This document shows positions 62,050 through 64,000 of a stretch of DNA of 64,000 nucleotides, piece by piece (positions within the stretch are counted from its first letter, which is position 1; every line of letters starts with the position of its first letter). Source of the stretch: Gilliamella sp. App6-5 (GTDB lineage: Bacteria; Pseudomonadota; Gammaproteobacteria; Enterobacterales; Orbaceae); the NCBI RefSeq assembly GCF_001690525.1, contig NZ_LZGT01000075.1:1-64000 (forward strand), written 5' to 3'. Under the pieces are notes generated by a model. The model was not told the DNA's origin and ran no database searches. It worked only from the letters and a program-made list of their open reading frames with translations. Both the position numbers and the translations under genes were made by a program.

Positions 62050-62081
62050 AATAGCGCTAATAATTAGCGCTATTTTTTTAT
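62050..62081 (+). terminator. Intrinsic terminator of serS
   Basis: AATAGCGCTAA (62050-62060) pairs with TTAGCGCTATT (62064-62074) with a 3-base loop and a run of T, 22 bases after the serS stop. Confidence 0.85.
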
Positions 62082-62100
62082 TAATTAAGGTAGGTGGAAA

Positions 62101-62994
62101 ATGATAAAAGGAGTTATGCTTTCAATAATGGCATCATGTTTATTTGGGCTACTTTATTACTATCCTGTTTTATTACATCCCTTATCTGCTGTTGATATTT
62201 TTTGTTGGCGATTATTAACATCCTTTCCTGCAATAGTTGTATTGATCATTGCTGGGAAACAGTGGCCAGCCATAACTGCACTATTTAGCCGAATAAAACA
62301 ACAACCTCTTCTTTTATTGGGGTTATTATTTTCTTCCTTTTTGCTCACAATACAGATGATGATTTTTATCTGGGCGCCACTTAATGGACATGGACTATCC
62401 GCCTCACTAGGTTATTTTTTATTACCATTGGCAATGGTGATTTCTGGACAGATCGTTTATAAAGAAAAACTTAGTTTTTTACAAAAAATAGCCGTTGGAC
62501 TTGCTGTATTAGGCGTTGCTATTGAAATCTACATTACAGGTGCATTTTCATGGGAAACAGTTGTTATTGCCTTGGGGTACCCAATATACTTTATAGTAAG
62601 GCGCAAATTGCAAATAGATGGCATTTCTGGCACGTTTTCTGACTTTTTATTTATCTTCTTAGGGTGCATTGTATATTGTGCTTTAAACTATCGTTTAGAC
62701 AAAATAATCAGTGATCTTTCTCATTTCCATATTTATATCCCTATGTTAGGTATCATCACTGCGGTTGCTTTTGCAATGTATTTCGTTGCTAGTCGTTTAT
62801 TGCCGATGGGATTATTTGGCTTAATGGGATACGTGGAACCCGTACTACTAACACTTATTTCAATAGTATTTTTACATGAAACAGTCTCATTAAAGCACAT
62901 TGTGTCATATGGATTTATTTGGCTATCAGTTTGTATTCTAGCTTTGGAAGGTGGGATTTTTGTTATGCGAGCAATAAAACGTAAAAGAATTTAA
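62101..62994 (+). CDS. EamA-family permease, RarD-like
   Basis: 297 residues, ten membrane helices in two EamA halves. RarD features: LFGLLYYYPVLLHPLSAVDIFCWRLL, LNGHGLSASLGYFLLPL and LLPMGLFGLMGYVEPVLL. RarD-type proteins are drug/metabolite superfamily permeases of unclear substrate. The C-terminal FVMRAIKRKRI codons lie inside the first copy of a 97-base duplication. Confidence 0.85.
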   Translation: MIKGVMLSIMASCLFGLLYYYPVLLHPLSAVDIFCWRLLTSFPAIVVLIIAGKQWPAITALFSRIKQQPLLLLGLLFSSFLLTIQMMIFIWAPLNGHGLSASLGYFLLPLAMVISGQIVYKEKLSFLQKIAVGLAVLGVAIEIYITGAFSWETVVIALGYPIYFIVRRKLQIDGISGTFSDFLFIFLGCIVYCALNYRLDKIISDLSHFHIYIPMLGIITAVAFAMYFVASRLLPMGLFGLMGYVEPVLLTLISIVFLHETVSLKHIVSYGFIWLSVCILALEGGIFVMRAIKRKRI

Positions 62995-63152
62995 TGGATA
63001 CTAAAAAGGCACTATCCATTGTGCCTTTTGTCGACCTCTTATCTATTATTTACTATTTGTTATGCGAGCAATAAAACGTAAAAGAATTTAATGGATACTA
63101 AAAAGGCACTATCCATTGTGCCTTTTGTCGACCTCTTATCTATTATTTACTA
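62959..63152. repeat. Perfect 97-base tandem duplication
   Basis: Bases 62959-63055 are repeated exactly at 63056-63152. The unit contains the last 11 codons and stop of the RarD-like gene, a terminator hairpin and the last codons of convergent pflA. The first copy is functional for the permease end and the second for the pflA stop, so both genes keep intact ends. Confidence 0.95.
63004..63126. terminator. Duplicated bidirectional terminator
   Basis: AAAAGGCAC (63004-63012) and GTGCCTTTT (63021-63029) form a perfect 9-bp stem, repeated 97 bases on at 63101-63109 and 63118-63126. Each has T on both flanks, so it can end both the permease and pflA transcripts. Confidence 0.8.
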
Positions 63153-63922
63153 AAAGTGACATAATGACCATAACTTTCTATGATGTCTTTGAGCCTATCA
63201 AGCGTTTCTCTTGGCGGCGCTTCAACCCCTTCCAACTTATATTCATCGCCAAGTGTATCCCATTTATATGCCCCCATTTTATGGTAAGCAAGTAATTCTA
63301 CACGCTCAATATTGTCCATCCCGTGAATAAATTGACCAAGCAAATGTGCTGAATCATCATCATCGGTCCATCCAGGAACAACCACATAACGTATCCAAGT
63401 TCGTTTATTGATTTTTTGTAAATATTTGGCAAACTCAAGAACCCGCTTATTAGGAACACCGACTAATTTTTGATGAATATCATCATTGACTTGTTTTAAG
63501 TCAAGCATAACTAAATCAGTGACATCTAAGAGTTCATCAACAACATGATCGAGCTGTCTTGCATAACCATTTGTATCTAAACAAGTGCTGATCCCCTCTT
63601 GATGACAGGCTTTAAACCATTCTGTAACAAATTCAGCTTGTAACGTTGCTTCACCACCAGAAGCTGTTACCCCACCACCATTTGGCATAATAAAACTTTT
63701 ATAAGAAATAATTTCTTTCATCAGTTCTTCAACTGTGACTTCTTTTCCTGCTTTTAAATCCCAAGTATCACGATTATGGCAATACAAGCAACGCATTAAA
63801 CAACCTTGAAAAAAGACAATAAAACGAATTCCTGGACCATCAACAGTGCCAAAGGATTCAAAAGAGTGAATGCGACCTTTAATAGGCGATTTTGTTGTCA
63901 TAATAATATTTTGTTGTTCCAT
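63143..63922 (-). CDS. pflA: Pyruvate formate-lyase activating enzyme
   Basis: 259 residues (E. coli 246). Radical SAM cluster [25 protein letters not shown] at the start, [25 protein letters not shown] and [13 protein letters not shown]. It places the glycyl radical on PflB for anaerobic pyruvate cleavage. pflB is expected upstream beyond 64000. The 78 bases to the window end are intergenic. Confidence 0.96.
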   Translation of the reverse strand: MEQQNIIMTTKSPIKGRIHSFESFGTVDGPGIRFIVFFQGCLMRCLYCHNRDTWDLKAGKEVTVEELMKEIISYKSFIMPNGGGVTASGGEATLQAEFVTEWFKACHQEGISTCLDTNGYARQLDHVVDELLDVTDLVMLDLKQVNDDIHQKLVGVPNKRVLEFAKYLQKINKRTWIRYVVVPGWTDDDDSAHLLGQFIHGMDNIERVELLAYHKMGAYKWDTLGDEYKLEGVEAPPRETLDRLKDIIESYGHYVTFSK

Positions 63923-64000
63923 AGATAATCTCTAATCATTGCTCATATTGCTTTTAATAATTTTAACGCCGATAGCATTTGGCTTACACCAATTATATTA

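Overview
This is an AT-rich chromosomal window from a gammaproteobacterium. Several gene blocks match enterobacterial order: recA-recX-alaS-csrA-tRNA-Ser-tRNA-Arg, trxB-cydD-cydC, lptC-lptA-lptB-rpoN, pqiA-pqiB-pqiC, leuA-leuB-leuC-leuD and waaG-waaP. The low GC, the pseudogene decay and the fermentative genes (ldhA, pflA) suggest a host-restricted relative of Enterobacterales and Pasteurellaceae. A bee-gut Orbaceae member such as Gilliamella or Frischella is my best guess; this is inference from gene content, not a database match.

Layout. 1-124: the edge of an IS3-family element. 375-1865: a secreted protein with a C-terminal domain resembling the lectin-like tip of invasin/intimin adhesins. 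2.2-5.7 kb: tRNA-Gly, yhhL, rsmD and the penicillin-binding protein mrcA. 6-7.5 kb: an orphan ygfX-like gene, tusA and yigL. 7.6-10.7 kb: a compact hof (DNA-uptake / type IV pilus-like) operon with a HofM-HofN fusion. 10.9-11.2 kb: tRNA-Val, tRNA-Val and tRNA-Lys behind a good promoter. 11.4-13.3 kb: two secreted Sel1-repeat proteins with the stump of a third copy between them. 13.6-15.6 kb: a decaying stretch with GH3 glucosidase, amino-acid permease and TauE/SafE pseudogenes around an intact argO. 15.6-24.9 kb: mltB, ldhA, ampG, a nitroreductase, a small unknown ORF, trxB and cydDC. 25.3-25.9 kb: a broken copy of the lectin-like family. 26.3-33.2 kb: a small membrane protein, yhcC, waaGP, ybjD and ettA.

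33.8-37.3 kb is the most unusual part: a tandem duplication of about 1.8 kb carrying two lectin-like exoprotein genes. Each has an upstream sigma-70 promoter, a leader with a variable number of 7-bp repeats, and an IS3-type transposase tail. The two proteins are almost identical over the N-terminal two thirds and strongly diverged in the C-terminal lectin-like domain. From 37.4 kb come nfsB, the leucine operon with a recognisable leader peptide and attenuator, a methyltransferase, rpoN-lptBAC, acylphosphatase, a secreted CHAP amidase, pabA and a pabB-pabC fusion, and the pqiABC lipid-transport operon. Then follow recA (clear LexA box), recX, alaS, csrA, four tRNAs including an unusual tRNA-Arg(TCG), serS, a RarD-type permease and pflA. 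The convergent rarD/pflA ends have been copied in a perfect 97-bp tandem duplication that doubles the terminator.

Most of the window is housekeeping. The accessory signal is the multi-copy lectin-like exoprotein family and its duplicated, IS-marked locus. I found no CRISPR array, no prophage and no recognisable defence island.
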